64,000 nucleotides of DNA from Pseudomonas sp. TTU2014-080ASC (GCF_001446935.1 NZ_LKKK01000001.1:496001-560000); one strand, 5' to 3'; shown: positions 37,715 to 47,287, counted from the stretch's first letter. Numbers and translations: made by a program. The notes: generated by a model not told the origin, from the sequence alone.

Positions 37715-38979
37715 GCACTGCCATTAGCAAAAACCTCAAGACTGCATTTTTCAGCGCCCTACTGGTACTGGCCGTTGCCTACCCGGTACTGGGCCTGAAG
37801 TTGGTAATTGTCGGCATCAAACTGGAAGTTCACGGCGCTGAGCCGATCGTGTTGTGGACCATCGCAGGCTGCGCCATTGCCATGTTCTTCTGGCAACTGC
37901 TTCGCGGGCAGATAAACGATGGCAAAAGCCTTCTGCCTAAACTGCCGGGTATTCCTGCCAAGGCCAGCAACTTTCTGACCCTGCCTTCCACCCAACGCTG
38001 GGTGATCCTTGGTCTGATCGTGGTGGCGCTGGTTTGGCCGTTCTTCGGCAGCCGTGGTGCGGTGGATATCGCCACGCTGATCCTGATCTACGTGATGCTC
38101 GGCCTGGGGCTGAATATCGTGGTAGGCCTAGCCGGCCTGCTGGATCTGGGTTATGTGGGCTTCTATGCCGTAGGTGCCTACACCTACGCCCTGCTGGCGC
38201 ACTATTACGGTCTGGGTTTCTGGATCTGCTTGCCAATTGCCGGCCTGATGGCCGCCTTCTTCGGCTTTATCCTCGGCTTCCCGGTTCTGCGCCTGCGCGG
38301 TGACTATCTGGCCATCGTGACGCTGGGCTTCGGTGAGATCATCCGTATCCTGCTGCGTAACATGACGGAGATTACCGGCGGCCCCAACGGCATCAGCGGC
38401 ATTGATAAGCCGACGTTCTTTGGCCTGAGCTTCGACCGCCGCGCCGCAGAAGGCATGCAAACCTTCCACGAGTACTTCGGCATCGCCTACAACTCCATCA
38501 ACAAGGTGATCTTCCTGTACCTGATTGCCCTGCTGTTGGTGCTGCTGACCCTGTTCGTGATCAACCGCCTGCTGCGCATGCCGATTGGCCGCGCCTGGGA
38601 AGCCCTGCGTGAGGACGAAATCGCCTGCCGCGCACTGGGCATGAACCCAACCGTGATCAAACTCTCGGCCTTCACCCTCGGTGCCGCATTCGCCGGTTTT
38701 GCCGGCAGCTTCTTCGCTGCGCGTCAGGGGCTGGTCTCGCCTGAGTCGTTCACCTTTATTGAGTCGGCGATCATTCTCGCCATTGTTGTGCTCGGTGGCA
38801 TGGGCTCACAGCTGGGCATCATCCTCGCAGCGATCGTGATGATCCTGCTGCCAGAAATGATGCGCGAGTTCAGTGAGTACCGCATGTTGATGTTCGGTGC
38901 CCTGATGGTACTGATGATGATCTGGCGTCCGCAGGGCCTGCTGCCTATGCAACGTCCCCACCTGGAGCTGAAACAATGA
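37711..38979 (+). CDS. livM: Branched-chain amino acid ABC transporter permease LivM/BraE
   Basis: A 422-residue permease. The N-terminal ~110 residues are the extra membrane region of proteobacterial LivM, followed by the core with [43 protein letters not shown] and [13 protein letters not shown]. It pairs with LivH to form the channel. Starts and stops overlap those of livH and livG by four bases each. Confidence 0.95.
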
Positions 38980-39743
38980 GCCGCCCGATTCTTGAAGTAA
39001 GCGGCCTGTCCATGCGCTTCGGCGGCCTGCTGGCCGTCAACGGTGTGGAGCTGTCCGTTAAAGAGAAACAAGTCGTGTCGATGATCGGCCCTAACGGTGC
39101 CGGTAAGACCACTGTGTTCAACTGCCTGACCGGCTTCTACCAAGCCACTTCCGGCAGTATCAAACTGGACGGTGAACGTGTGGACGGCCTACCCGGCCAC
39201 AAGATTGCCCGCAAAGGCGTGGTGCGCACTTTCCAGAACGTGCGCCTGTTCAAGGATATGACAGCGGTAGAGAACCTGCTGGTGGCCCAACACCGTCACC
39301 TCAACACCAACTTCCTCTCCGGCCTGTTCAAAACCCCGGCATTTCGCAAAAGCGAGCGCGAGGCCATGGAATATGCGGCGTACTGGCTGGAGCAGGTTAA
39401 CCTGACCGAGTTTGCCAACCGCACCGCTGGAACCCTGGCCTACGGTCAACAGCGCCGCCTGGAAATCGCCCGCTGCATGATGACGCGCCCGCGCATCCTG
39501 ATGCTGGACGAACCGGCCGCTGGCCTAAACCCACGGGAAACCGATGACCTCAAGGCACTGATCGGCGTGCTGCGTGATCAGCACAACGTCACCGTGCTGC
39601 TGATCGAGCACGACATGAAGCTGGTCATGAGCATTTCTGACCACATCTACGTGATCAACCAGGGGACGCCGCTGGCAGACGGCACGCCGCAGCAAATCCG
39701 GGAAAACCCCGATGTGATCAAAGCCTACCTGGGGGAAGCCTGA
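38976..39743 (+). CDS. livG: Branched-chain amino acid ABC transporter ATPase LivG/BraF
   Basis: A 255-residue ATPase with Walker [10 protein letters not shown] near residue 38, the [13 protein letters not shown]-loop region typical of LivG, signature [15 protein letters not shown], and Walker [15 protein letters not shown]. The signature lacks the usual LSGGQ and reads LAYGQQ, which is normal for LivG proteins. Coupled to livM and livF by overlaps. Confidence 0.95.
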   Translation: MSRPILEVSGLSMRFGGLLAVNGVELSVKEKQVVSMIGPNGAGKTTVFNCLTGFYQATSGSIKLDGERVDGLPGHKIARKGVVRTFQNVRLFKDMTAVENLLVAQHRHLNTNFLSGLFKTPAFRKSEREAMEYAAYWLEQVNLTEFANRTAGTLAYGQQRRLEIARCMMTRPRILMLDEPAAGLNPRETDDLKALIGVLRDQHNVTVLLIEHDMKLVMSISDHIYVINQGTPLADGTPQQIRENPDVIKAYLGEA

Positions 39744-40444
39744 TGCTCTATTTCGAGAATGTTTCCACCTTCTACGGCAAGATTCAGGCACTGCATAGCG
39801 TCAACGTGGAAGTCCGTCAGGGCGAGATCGTCACCCTGATCGGTGCCAACGGTGCCGGTAAATCCACCCTGCTGATGACTCTATGCGGCAGCCCTCAGGC
39901 CAGCAGCGGCAGCATCCGCTATTTAGGCGAAGAGCTGGTGGGCATGGAGACGCCACAGATCATGCGTAAAAGCATCGCAGTCGTGCCGGAAGGTCGCCGC
40001 GTGTTTGCCCGCCTGACTGTAGAAGAAAACCTGGCCATGGGTGGCTTCTTCGGCAGCAAAGCCGAGAACGAGGAACAGCTTGACAAAGTCCTGCACTTGT
40101 TCCCACGCCTGAAGGAACGCTTCAGCCAGCGTGCTGGCACCATGTCCGGTGGTGAACAGCAGATGCTCGCCATCGGCCGTGCGCTGATGAGCAAGCCAAC
40201 CCTGCTGCTGTTGGATGAGCCCTCTTTGGGCCTGGCTCCGATCATCATTCAGCAGATTTTCGACATCATCGAACAGCTGCGTAAGGACGGCGTGACGGTG
40301 TTCCTAGTCGAGCAGAATGCCAACCAGGCACTCAAGCTGGCCGACCGTGGTTATGTGCTGGAGAACGGTCATATCGTCATGCAGGGCAGCGGGCATGAAC
40401 TGCTCAATGACCCGCGTGTACGGGACGCCTACTTGGGCGGCTAA
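39743..40444 (+). CDS. livF: Branched-chain amino acid ABC transporter ATPase LivF/BraG
   Basis: A 233-residue ATPase with Walker A GANGAGKST near residue 35, Q-loop region IAVVPEGRRVFARLTVEENL, signature MSGGEQQMLAIGRAL and Walker B LLLLDEPSLGLAP. Start overlaps the livG stop by one base. It ends the operon and is followed by an intrinsic terminator. Confidence 0.95.
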   Translation: MLYFENVSTFYGKIQALHSVNVEVRQGEIVTLIGANGAGKSTLLMTLCGSPQASSGSIRYLGEELVGMETPQIMRKSIAVVPEGRRVFARLTVEENLAMGGFFGSKAENEEQLDKVLHLFPRLKERFSQRAGTMSGGEQQMLAIGRALMSKPTLLLLDEPSLGLAPIIIQQIFDIIEQLRKDGVTVFLVEQNANQALKLADRGYVLENGHIVMQGSGHELLNDPRVRDAYLGG

Positions 40445-40470
40445 GGCCTGACTGAGAGGCTTCACCCCTG

Positions 40471-40494
40471 AAAACCGCTCCTCGGAGCGGTTTT
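40471..40494 (+). terminator. Intrinsic terminator after livF
   Basis: AAAACCGCTCC and GGAGCGGTTTT flank a very short loop (CCGCTC-CTCG-GAGCGG core) followed by a run of five T, 27 bases past the livF stop. A textbook rho-independent terminator. Confidence 0.9.
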
Positions 40495-40578
40495 TCTTTG
40501 CCCGCACGGCAACCGGTTCAGACGCAGACCTGATGTACCGGTACAATGCATGCCCGTTACTGTCAGATGATTCCCGCC

Positions 40579-41289
40579 ATGTCCGAACCCGTCCGCCTGT
40601 CTAAACGCCTGATCGAGCTGACCGGCTGCTCCCGCCGCGAAGCCGAACTGTATATCGAAGGGGGCTGGGTGACGGTCGATGACGTGGTCGTCGAACAACC
40701 GCATTTTAAGGTCACCAACCAGACAGTTCGCCTGCTCGATGGAGCCAGTGCCAGCGAGCCGGACCCCGTCACTCTGCTGTTGAATGTCCCTCGTGGGCAC
40801 TCGCCGGAGCCGGTCAGCGAACAACTGACACTTGCGGATCAATGGCCGCAAGACAGCTCTGGCGTTCGCCCGCTGTTTGGCCATCTGAAGCGCCTGACCG
40901 TCTGCGCGCCGCTGCAAATCGGTGCAGATGGCCTGCACATCCTCACACAAGACTGGCGCACCCGACGCAAACTTCAGGAAGACCTGCACAAGCTGGAGCA
41001 GGAATATATCGTCGAAGTGCTCGGCACACTCAGCAACACGCAGCTCAAGCGTCTCAATCACGGGCTGGTTTTCAATGGAACTGCCCTGCCACCATGCAAG
41101 GTCAGTTGGCAGAACGAAACCCACTTGCGCTTTGCCCTTAAATCACCGCAACCAGGTCAACTGGTGTTCATGTGCAACAGCGTCGACCTCAAAGTTCTGG
41201 GCATGAAGCGAATACGCGTTGGCGGCGTTTCATTAGGCAAGGTACAGCCTGGCCAATGGCGCTACCTGGCAGCCAAAGAACGCTTCTGA
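40579..41289 (+). CDS. RluB/E/F-type pseudouridine synthase-like protein, active site altered
   Basis: A 236-residue protein with an N-terminal S4 RNA-binding domain (RLSKRLIELTGCSRREAELYI, residues 6-26, through VTVD at 31-34) and an RsuA/RluB-like synthase domain. The catalytic motif of this family, GRLD followed by T/S-x-GLxxLT, is here APLQ-IGAD-GLHILT at 110-123, so the catalytic Asp position reads Gln113. The KLEQEYIVEV segment after it is normal. I chose the ATG at 40579 (MSEPVRLSK), since family members begin there. It may bind rRNA without isomerising uridine. Confidence 0.8.
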   Translation: MSEPVRLSKRLIELTGCSRREAELYIEGGWVTVDDVVVEQPHFKVTNQTVRLLDGASASEPDPVTLLLNVPRGHSPEPVSEQLTLADQWPQDSSGVRPLFGHLKRLTVCAPLQIGADGLHILTQDWRTRRKLQEDLHKLEQEYIVEVLGTLSNTQLKRLNHGLVFNGTALPPCKVSWQNETHLRFALKSPQPGQLVFMCNSVDLKVLGMKRIRVGGVSLGKVQPGQWRYLAAKERF

Positions 41290-41319
41290 TCCCTTTAAAT
41301 TCGCGACAACAGGTTTCCC

Positions 41320-41781
41320 ATGCTCAATAACGATATTCTGCGCAGCCTGCGCTACACCCTCGACCTCAGCGAAGAACAACTGGCTGAAGTCATCGCACTC
41401 AGCGGCCGTCAGATTGACGAGCAGACACTGGCTGCCTACCTGAAGAAAGATGACGAAGACGGCTTTCAGCCTTGCGACGATGAACTGTTGGCGCAGTTTC
41501 TCGATGGCCTGATTTATTTCAAACGTGGCAAGGACGAGTCCCGCCCGACGCCACCGCTGGAACTTCCACTGACCAACAACATTGTGCTGAAAAAGCTGCG
41601 GGTGGCTTTCGAACTGAAAGAAGAAGATCTGCACACACTGATGGACAGCGTCGGCTTTAACGTATCCAAACCCGAGATGAGCGCGCTGTTCCGCAAGGCC
41701 GGGCACAGCAATTACCGCCCCTGTGGCGATCAGTTCATGCGCAACTTCCTCAAGGCTCTGACTCAGCGCGAACGCGGCTGA
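41320..41781 (+). CDS. DUF1456 family protein (YehS-like)
   Basis: A 153-residue cytoplasmic protein made of two tandem ~68-residue repeats: residues 3-70 and about 83-150, each with a NN-x-xL-x-x-LR start and a conserved F/Y-x-PC-x-D-x-x-x-x-x-FL end. This architecture is that of DUF1456/YehS proteins, all helical and of unknown function. It lies 30 bases after the pseudouridine synthase-like gene and may be co-transcribed with it. Confidence 0.88.
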   Translation: MLNNDILRSLRYTLDLSEEQLAEVIALSGRQIDEQTLAAYLKKDDEDGFQPCDDELLAQFLDGLIYFKRGKDESRPTPPLELPLTNNIVLKKLRVAFELKEEDLHTLMDSVGFNVSKPEMSALFRKAGHSNYRPCGDQFMRNFLKALTQRERG

Positions 41782-41839
41782 TCCATCAAAGCCTGCGACT
41801 CAGGTACTATGGCGGCGTTTCACTTTTGATCTGGCCGCC

Positions 41840-42538
41840 ATGTCCTACAGCGTCTCCCCCATCGGTTTTGTCCGTTCCTGCTTCAAGGAAAAATTCGCCA
41901 TCCCGCGCCAACCGCAACTGGCCCCGGCCGCTCGTGGCGTGTTGGAGCTGATCGCACCGTTCGATAACGGCGATGCCGTGCAGGGACTGGAACAGGTCAG
42001 CCACGTCTGGCTGCTGTTTCTTTTTCACCAGACCCTTGAAGACAAACCCCGCCTGAAAGTGCGCCCGCCGCGTCTGGGTGGCAATCAGTCCGTCGGCGTG
42101 TTCAGTACCCGCGCCACGCATCGGCCCAATGGCATCGGGCAGTCGGTGGTTAAGCTTGAGAAAGTCGAGGCTGGCAAGCTTTGGCTCTCTGGAATTGACC
42201 TGCTCGACGGCACGCCTGTGTTGGACGTCAAACCCTACTTGCCCTATGCCGACATCGTCCCACACGCCAGCAATGCGCTGGCCGACGCAGCCCCTGAGGC
42301 CATCCAAGTTGAATGGCAGCCTGCAGCTTTGGAACAGGCCCATCAGCATGCCTTACGTCTACAGGAACCTCTGGTTGAGCTAATTCAACAGTGCTTGGCG
42401 CAAGATCCCCGCCCGGCTTATCAGCAGCCAGCCCCCGAGCGCCGTTATGGCGTGCAGTTCTGGGACGTGGACGTGCACTGGCATTACCCACAGCCGGGAC
42501 TGATCTGTGTACTTGAGGTCGTTACCACTTCGCCCTGA
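41840..42538 (+). CDS. trmO: tRNA (t6A37) N6-methyltransferase TrmO
   Basis: A 232-residue TsaA/TrmO-family protein that methylates N6-threonylcarbamoyladenosine at position 37 of certain threonine tRNAs with S-adenosylmethionine. The N-terminal beta-barrel domain shows IGFVRSCFKEKFAIPRQP, VSHVWLLFLFH, FSTRATHRPNGIGQSVVKL and DGTPVLDVKPYLPYAD, all strongly conserved in the family. A C-terminal domain of about 80 residues follows. A bidirectional terminator separates it from the convergent fpr. Confidence 0.93.
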   Translation: MSYSVSPIGFVRSCFKEKFAIPRQPQLAPAARGVLELIAPFDNGDAVQGLEQVSHVWLLFLFHQTLEDKPRLKVRPPRLGGNQSVGVFSTRATHRPNGIGQSVVKLEKVEAGKLWLSGIDLLDGTPVLDVKPYLPYADIVPHASNALADAAPEAIQVEWQPAALEQAHQHALRLQEPLVELIQQCLAQDPRPAYQQPAPERRYGVQFWDVDVHWHYPQPGLICVLEVVTTSP

Positions 42539-42554
42539 TCAGCACGCAGAAAAC

Positions 42555-42580
42555 AAAAAACCGCCTGAAGGCGGTTTTTT
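42555..42580. terminator. Bidirectional terminator between trmO and fpr
   Basis: AAAAAACCGCC, loop TGAA, GGCGGTTTTTT at 42555-42580: an 11-base perfect stem with U-tracts in both directions between two convergent genes. Confidence 0.93.
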
Positions 42581-42594
42581 TCGGGGTTCGAAAA

Positions 42595-43374
42595 TTACTT
42601 CTCGACGAAGGCACGCTCGATCAGATAATCGCCCGGCTCACGCATACGCGGCGAAACCTTCAGACCGAAGCTGTCCAGAACTTCACTGGTTTCATCCAGC
42701 ATGCTCGGGCTGCCGCAGATCATGGCGCGGTCGTCTTGAGGGTTGATCGGTGGCAGACCGATGTCGGTGAACAGCTTGCCGCTGCGCATCAGGTCAGTCA
42801 GACGACCTTGGTTCTCGAACGGCTCGCGAGTCACGGTCGGGTAGTAGATCAACTTCTCTTTCAACGCTTCACCGAAAAACTCGTTCTGCGGCAGTGCCTG
42901 GGTGATGAACTCACGGTAGGCCACTTCGTTCACATAACGAACACCGTGAACCAGAATGACCTTTTCGAAACGCTCATAGGTTTCCGGATCTTGGATCACG
43001 CTCATAAACGGTGCCAGACCAGTACCGGTGCTGAGCAGGTACAGGTGCTTGCCGGGCTTGAGATCGTCCAGCACCAGCGTGCCGGTAGGCTTTTTGCTGA
43101 TGATGATCTCGTCACCTTCTTTCAGGTGCTGCAGCTGCGAGGTCAACGGGCCATCAGGCACTTTGATGCTGAAGAACTCCAGATGCTCTTCCCAGTTTGG
43201 GCTGGCGATGGAGTAAGCACGCATAAGCGGACGGCCGTTAGGCTGCTGCAGGCCGATCATCACGAACTGGCCATTCTCAAAGCGCAGGCCCGGATCACGA
43301 GTGCACTTAAAGCTGAACAGCGTGTCGTTCCAGTGATGAACACTGAGGACACGTTCGTGGTTCATGTTGCTCAT
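42595..43374 (-). CDS. fpr: Ferredoxin/flavodoxin-NADP+ reductase
   Basis: A 259-residue FAD enzyme that exchanges electrons between NADPH and ferredoxin or flavodoxin. RAYSIASPNWEEH is the FAD-binding motif, SIKVPDGPLTSQL follows, LLSTGTGLAPFMSVI is the NADP-phosphate site and MICGSPSMLDE the nicotinamide region. Length and the C-terminus ending AFVEK are those of Pseudomonas Fpr. GAGGAA lies before the ATG at 43374. It is divergent from a FinR-type LysR regulator that in Pseudomonas activates fpr under oxidative stress. Confidence 0.96.
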   Translation of the reverse strand: MSNMNHERVLSVHHWNDTLFSFKCTRDPGLRFENGQFVMIGLQQPNGRPLMRAYSIASPNWEEHLEFFSIKVPDGPLTSQLQHLKEGDEIIISKKPTGTLVLDDLKPGKHLYLLSTGTGLAPFMSVIQDPETYERFEKVILVHGVRYVNEVAYREFITQALPQNEFFGEALKEKLIYYPTVTREPFENQGRLTDLMRSGKLFTDIGLPPINPQDDRAMICGSPSMLDETSEVLDSFGLKVSPRMREPGDYLIERAFVEK

Positions 43375-43458
43375 GCTGATTCCTCAGAAAACGTGGGGCA
43401 ATTTTAAGTTGCGGCGGATTTTATGCGAGCGCAACATATCTGTTAAGTGGATTATAAA

Positions 43459-43485
43459 GATATAGGTTATCGGTTATATCGATAT
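43459..43485. promoter_or_regulatory. Inverted repeats in the fpr/finR divergent region, possible FinR site
   Basis: GATATA (43459-43464) and TATATC (43475-43480) are inverted with a 10-base gap, and the palindrome ATATCGATAT (43476-43485) overlaps the finR start codon. Such repeats fit LysR-type binding and autoregulation, but no FinR consensus is claimed. Confidence 0.35.
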
Positions 43486-44410
43486 GCGATTTACACTCAG
43501 ACAGCTTCAAATATTTGTGGCCGTGGCTCAGCACGAGAGCGTCTCTCGTGCAGCCGATGCGCTCTCCCTGTCCCAGTCAGCCACCAGCACCTCACTGAGT
43601 GAACTGGAGCGCCAATCCGACTGCCAGCTATTTGACCGCGCCGGTAAGCGTTTAAGTCTCAATGCACTGGGATTGCAGCTCCTGCCTCAAGCGGTGGCGC
43701 TACTTGAGCAAGCCAGCGAGATTGAGCGCCTATTGATCGGTCAAAGCGGGTTTGGCTCGCTTAAAGTCGGCGCTACGCTGACCGTCGGCAATTATCTGGC
43801 GACCCTGCTGATTGGCAACTTCATGCAACGCCATCCTGAGTGCAAGGTAAAGCTTCAGGTCCACAACACCGCACATGTCGTTCAACAGATCGCCCATTAC
43901 GATCTGGACCTGGGCATGATTGAAGGTGAATGCCAGCATCCGGATATTGAAGTCACGCCTTGGGTTGAAGATGAACTGGTGGTCTTTTGTGCACCACAGC
44001 ATCCGCTGGCCGAACGCGGCGTGGCAACGCTTGATGAGCTGAGTCAGGAGGCCTGGATTCTCCGTGAGCAAGGTTCGGGTACGCGCCTGACCTTTGATCA
44101 GGCTATGCGACATCACCCCGGCAGCCTGAATATCCGCCTTGAGTTAGAACACACTGAAGCGATTAAACGCGCCGTGGAATCAGGCCTTGGGATTGGTTGC
44201 ATCTCCCGCTTGGCCCTGCGCGACGCCTTTCGCCGGGGCAGCTTGGTGCCGGTAGAAACACCTGAGCTGGATTTGCGCCGGCAGTTCTACTTCATCTGGC
44301 ACAAAAGGAAGTACCAGACGGCGGCCATGCGGGAATTTATTGAGATGTGTCGGGCACTGACCGCAAACGTAACCCGTAGCGATCAGATTCAATTACCCGC
44401 TATCCGCTGA
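43484..44410 (+). CDS. finR: LysR-type regulator FinR
   Basis: A 308-residue LysR-family protein. The DNA-binding domain is at residues 1-60 (FTLRQLQIFVAVAQHESVSRAADALSLSQ... with the helix-turn-helix), followed by the effector domain of CysB/CysL type. Divergence from fpr and overall match to the Pseudomonas regulator support FinR, which activates fpr in response to superoxide and sulphur status. No strong ribosome site precedes the ATG. Confidence 0.85.
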   Translation: MRFTLRQLQIFVAVAQHESVSRAADALSLSQSATSTSLSELERQSDCQLFDRAGKRLSLNALGLQLLPQAVALLEQASEIERLLIGQSGFGSLKVGATLTVGNYLATLLIGNFMQRHPECKVKLQVHNTAHVVQQIAHYDLDLGMIEGECQHPDIEVTPWVEDELVVFCAPQHPLAERGVATLDELSQEAWILREQGSGTRLTFDQAMRHHPGSLNIRLELEHTEAIKRAVESGLGIGCISRLALRDAFRRGSLVPVETPELDLRRQFYFIWHKRKYQTAAMREFIEMCRALTANVTRSDQIQLPAIR

Positions 44411-44420
44411 GCGATAAACC

Positions 44421-44786
44421 TCAGCCCAGAAGAATCGTGGCCCAGACCAGCGCGATCAGGGACAGGGCTACAAACTGGGCGGCACTGCCCATGTCCTTGG
44501 CATTTTTAGACAGTGGATGGCGCTCAAGGGAGATGCGGTCAATGGCCGCCTCAACCGCCGAATTGAGCAGCTCGACAATCAGCCCCAACAGACAGACGGC
44601 AACCATAACCGCCCTTTCGCCTCGGCTTACATCCAGAAAAAAGGCCAGAGGCACCAGCACAACATTGAGCAGTACCAGTTGGCGAAAGGCCGCCTCTCCG
44701 ACAAATGCCGCGCGCAAACCGGCCAGCGAATAGCCGCCCGCGTTGATGATTCGTTTAAATCCTTTCTGACCCTTGAACGGTGACAT
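44421..44786 (-). CDS. dgkA: Diacylglycerol kinase
   Basis: A 121-residue integral membrane enzyme that phosphorylates diacylglycerol to phosphatidic acid. Three membrane segments and the family motifs EAAFRQ (residues 31-36), ELLNSAVEAAIDR and KNAKDMGSAAQ carrying the catalytic Glu and Asn are present. It lies 55 bases from erdR, transcribed in the same direction, the usual Pseudomonas order. Confidence 0.95.
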   Translation of the reverse strand: MSPFKGQKGFKRIINAGGYSLAGLRAAFVGEAAFRQLVLLNVVLVPLAFFLDVSRGERAVMVAVCLLGLIVELLNSAVEAAIDRISLERHPLSKNAKDMGSAAQFVALSLIALVWATILLG

Positions 44787-44841
44787 AAAGCATCCCAGCT
44801 GAAAAAGACGGCAGCTTACGGGATGCCCTAAGGAAAATCAC

Positions 44842-45492
44842 TCAGTCCTTCGTAACAGACTCCAACTGTTGGAGCAGAAGTGCAGCCTGGGTCCGGGTTC
44901 TGACCCCAAGCTTGCGGAAGATGGCTGTGACGTGGGCTTTTACCGTGGCTTCCGAGACACTTAGCTCATAGGCAATCTGCTTATTCAGCAAGCCATCACA
45001 GACCATGGTCAGCACCCGGAACTGCTGCGGTGTCAGGCTGGCCAGACCGGCGCTGGCAGCCTTAGCCTCTGCACTCAGGGCAATTGCTTCCTCACTCTGC
45101 GCAGGCCACCAGACATCACCATCAAGAACTTGACGCACAGCCTCCTGGATCACCTCCAGTGAGCTGGATTTAGGAATAAATCCACTGGCACCAAATTCGC
45201 GAGCCCGGGCAACCACCGAGGAGTCTTCCTGAGCTGAAATCATCACAACAGGGATATGCGGGTACTGCCCACGCAGCAGCACCAACCCGGAGAAGCCGTA
45301 CGCGCCCGGCATGTTCAGGTCTAGCAGAACGAGATCCCAATCGGTTCTAGCGGCGAGGCAGGTTTCCAGTTCGGCAATGCTGGCGGCCTCAACCAACCGC
45401 ACATCGGGTCCCAGCCCCAGCGTCAGGGCTTGTTGGAGGGCACTGCGAAACAGCGGGTGGTCGTCGGCAATAAGTATTTCAAACGCGGCCAT
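44842..45492 (-). CDS. erdR: LuxR-type response regulator ErdR
   Basis: A 216-residue two-component response regulator. The receiver domain has IADDHP and the phospho-acceptor Asp in LLDLNMPG near residue 58; a C-terminal LuxR/GerE helix-turn-helix runs from about 150 (LTPQQFRVLTMVCDGLLNKQIAYELSVSEATVKAHV). Its position upstream of dgkA and its sequence match ErdR, which controls ethanol and acetate metabolism genes in Pseudomonas. No cognate sensor kinase is adjacent. Confidence 0.87.
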   Translation of the reverse strand: MAAFEILIADDHPLFRSALQQALTLGLGPDVRLVEAASIAELETCLAARTDWDLVLLDLNMPGAYGFSGLVLLRGQYPHIPVVMISAQEDSSVVARAREFGASGFIPKSSSLEVIQEAVRQVLDGDVWWPAQSEEAIALSAEAKAASAGLASLTPQQFRVLTMVCDGLLNKQIAYELSVSEATVKAHVTAIFRKLGVRTRTQAALLLQQLESVTKD

Positions 45493-45691
45493 GGTTCATC
45501 CCGTTCTTGTTATGTAGATACCAGTTCAGCTCGGCAGACAGGCACGTAATTGTGCAGTGTCACCTCCCATATAAACGGCATCACTGCCAGATTTGCGAAA
45601 AATCTGTGGTGTGCAGCATGCCGAGCGCTGACGGGGTGGTCAAGCACGATGGTTTACGGCAAAGTTCCCGCTTTTCCGCCGAGAGTCAGAA

Positions 45692-46573
45692 ATGCGAACT
45701 CACGCTCTACGCGCCGACCTGTTGATGTTGCTCACCGCAATGATCTGGGGGTCAGCTTTTATTGCTCAACGTCTGGGCATGGATTCAATCGGGCCGTTTC
45801 TCTATACCGGCCTGCGCTTCGGCTTGGCCGCAATCGTGCTGGTGCCCGTGCTTCATTTCCTGCAAAAGCGTAGTGCAACGCCTGCCGCCCCACTGAACCG
45901 ACCACTGCTCACGGGTGGTATTTTGATGGGCCTGGCGCTATCACTGGGGATCAACTTGCAGCAAGTTGGCCTGCTGTTTACCAGCGTGACCAATTCAGGC
46001 TTCATCACCGGCCTGTACGTCATCGTAGTGCCGATTCTCGGTCTGTTTATCGGCCACCGGGCCGGGATGGGGATCTGGCTGGGGGCCTCACTTGCGGTAG
46101 TCGGCATGTTCCTGCTGAGTGTAGGCGAAGGTTTCCAGGTAGCCTCTGGTGACTGGCTGCAACTGGCCGGAGCCTTTGTTTGGGGTGTTCACGTGCTGCT
46201 CGTGGGTGCTTTTGCCAGCCGGCATGACCCGCTGCGCCTGGCACTGATCCAGTTTGTTACTTGTGCGGTGATCAGCCTGATCCTGGCTGTGGCTCTGGAA
46301 GAGATCAAACTGGACGCCATCATCGCTGCAGGTCCGGCAATTTTGTATGGCGGCATCTTTGGTGTTGCAGTGGGCTTTACTTTGCAGGTGGTCGCCCAGA
46401 AGGATGCGATTGCATCCCACGCGGCGATTATTCTCTCTCTTGAAGCAGTATTTGCGGCCATCGCCGGTGCCATCTTCCTCAGCGAATCGCTGGCACTGCG
46501 CGGCTACTTCGGCTGCGCCCTGATGTTTGTCGGCATGCTGCTCGCTCAGCTGTGGCCGAGAAAGACCGCCTAA
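45692..46573 (+). CDS. DMT-superfamily EamA-type transporter
   Basis: A 293-residue inner-membrane protein with ten hydrophobic segments in two EamA repeats. MLLTAMIWGSAFIAQRLG at the N-terminus and SLEAVFAAIAGAIFLSESLALRGYFGCALMFVGMLLA at the C-terminus are classic EamA motifs. These proteins usually export metabolites or amino acids; the substrate is unknown. GAGAG lies before the ATG. It is convergent with the DTW gene. Confidence 0.9.
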   Translation: MRTHALRADLLMLLTAMIWGSAFIAQRLGMDSIGPFLYTGLRFGLAAIVLVPVLHFLQKRSATPAAPLNRPLLTGGILMGLALSLGINLQQVGLLFTSVTNSGFITGLYVIVVPILGLFIGHRAGMGIWLGASLAVVGMFLLSVGEGFQVASGDWLQLAGAFVWGVHVLLVGAFASRHDPLRLALIQFVTCAVISLILAVALEEIKLDAIIAAGPAILYGGIFGVAVGFTLQVVAQKDAIASHAAIILSLEAVFAAIAGAIFLSESLALRGYFGCALMFVGMLLAQLWPRKTA

Positions 46574-46576
46574 ACC

Positions 46577-47287
46577 TCAGAGAAACGTCTGCAATCGTTC
46601 GTGCAGTGGATCATTCAGATCTACTGCACGGGGCGCTTTCGACGCCAGGTAATGCTGGCTAAACACGTCCAGATAGGCATTCAGAGCCTCAGCTGCACGC
46701 CCATCTCCCGCCAGTTCCAGACACATCGCCGCCACCTCTGCAGTGCAGAAGTGATCATCGCGCTTGGAGCGACGCAGGCGATAACGGGATATCTGCTCAG
46801 GCTGAAGACTCAGCACCGGGAAGCGGTCTAGGTAGGGACTCTTACGGAACATTTTGCGCGCCTCGCTCCAAGTCGCGTCCAGCAGTACAAATAAAGGGCG
46901 CTTCCCTTCCGTTGTACACACCTCGCTGACCACCCTTTCAGGCGCAGCGTACTCGCCGGGAAAAACTAGGTATGGCTGCCACTGCGGATCATCCAGCAGT
47001 GCCAGCAAGCGCTGATCCACCTCAACCCGCGACCAGCCGAACGCGCTGGTATCGCGCACCACGTCTGCGATCAACCAGCCGGTATTACTGGGTTTGAGCG
47101 CCTCAACATCGTGCATCAATAATGAGACGCCGCTGCACGCCTCCACCTGCGGACGCCACGCACACAGGCAATGACTAACAGCCAGACGACACTCTGGGCA
47201 GCGCACGGCCTTACAGCCTCGGGCCAGAAACGGTTTTTCACTACGAGCAATGCGCTCAGCGCGCAAACGGGCAACAGCGTGATGCAT
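46577..47287 (-). CDS. DTW-domain tRNA-uridine aminocarboxypropyltransferase
   Basis: A 236-residue DTW-domain protein. The N-terminal cysteine cluster CPECRLAVSHCLC probably binds a metal, and LLDATWSEARKMFRKSPYL contains the D-x-T-W signature. Members such as E. coli TapT transfer the aminocarboxypropyl group of S-adenosylmethionine to uridine in tRNA (acp3U). The exact tRNA position is not deducible. Confidence 0.87.
   Translation of the reverse strand: MHHAVARLRAERIARSEKPFLARGCKAVRCPECRLAVSHCLCAWRPQVEACSGVSLLMHDVEALKPSNTGWLIADVVRDTSAFGWSRVEVDQRLLALLDDPQWQPYLVFPGEYAAPERVVSEVCTTEGKRPLFVLLDATWSEARKMFRKSPYLDRFPVLSLQPEQISRYRLRRSKRDDHFCTAEVAAMCLELAGDGRAAEALNAYLDVFSQHYLASKAPRAVDLNDPLHERLQTFL

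Noticed and set aside
40462..41124. 220-codon antisense frame over the pseudouridine synthase-like gene
   Set aside because: It overlaps the livF terminator and a clear sense gene; judged a shadow.
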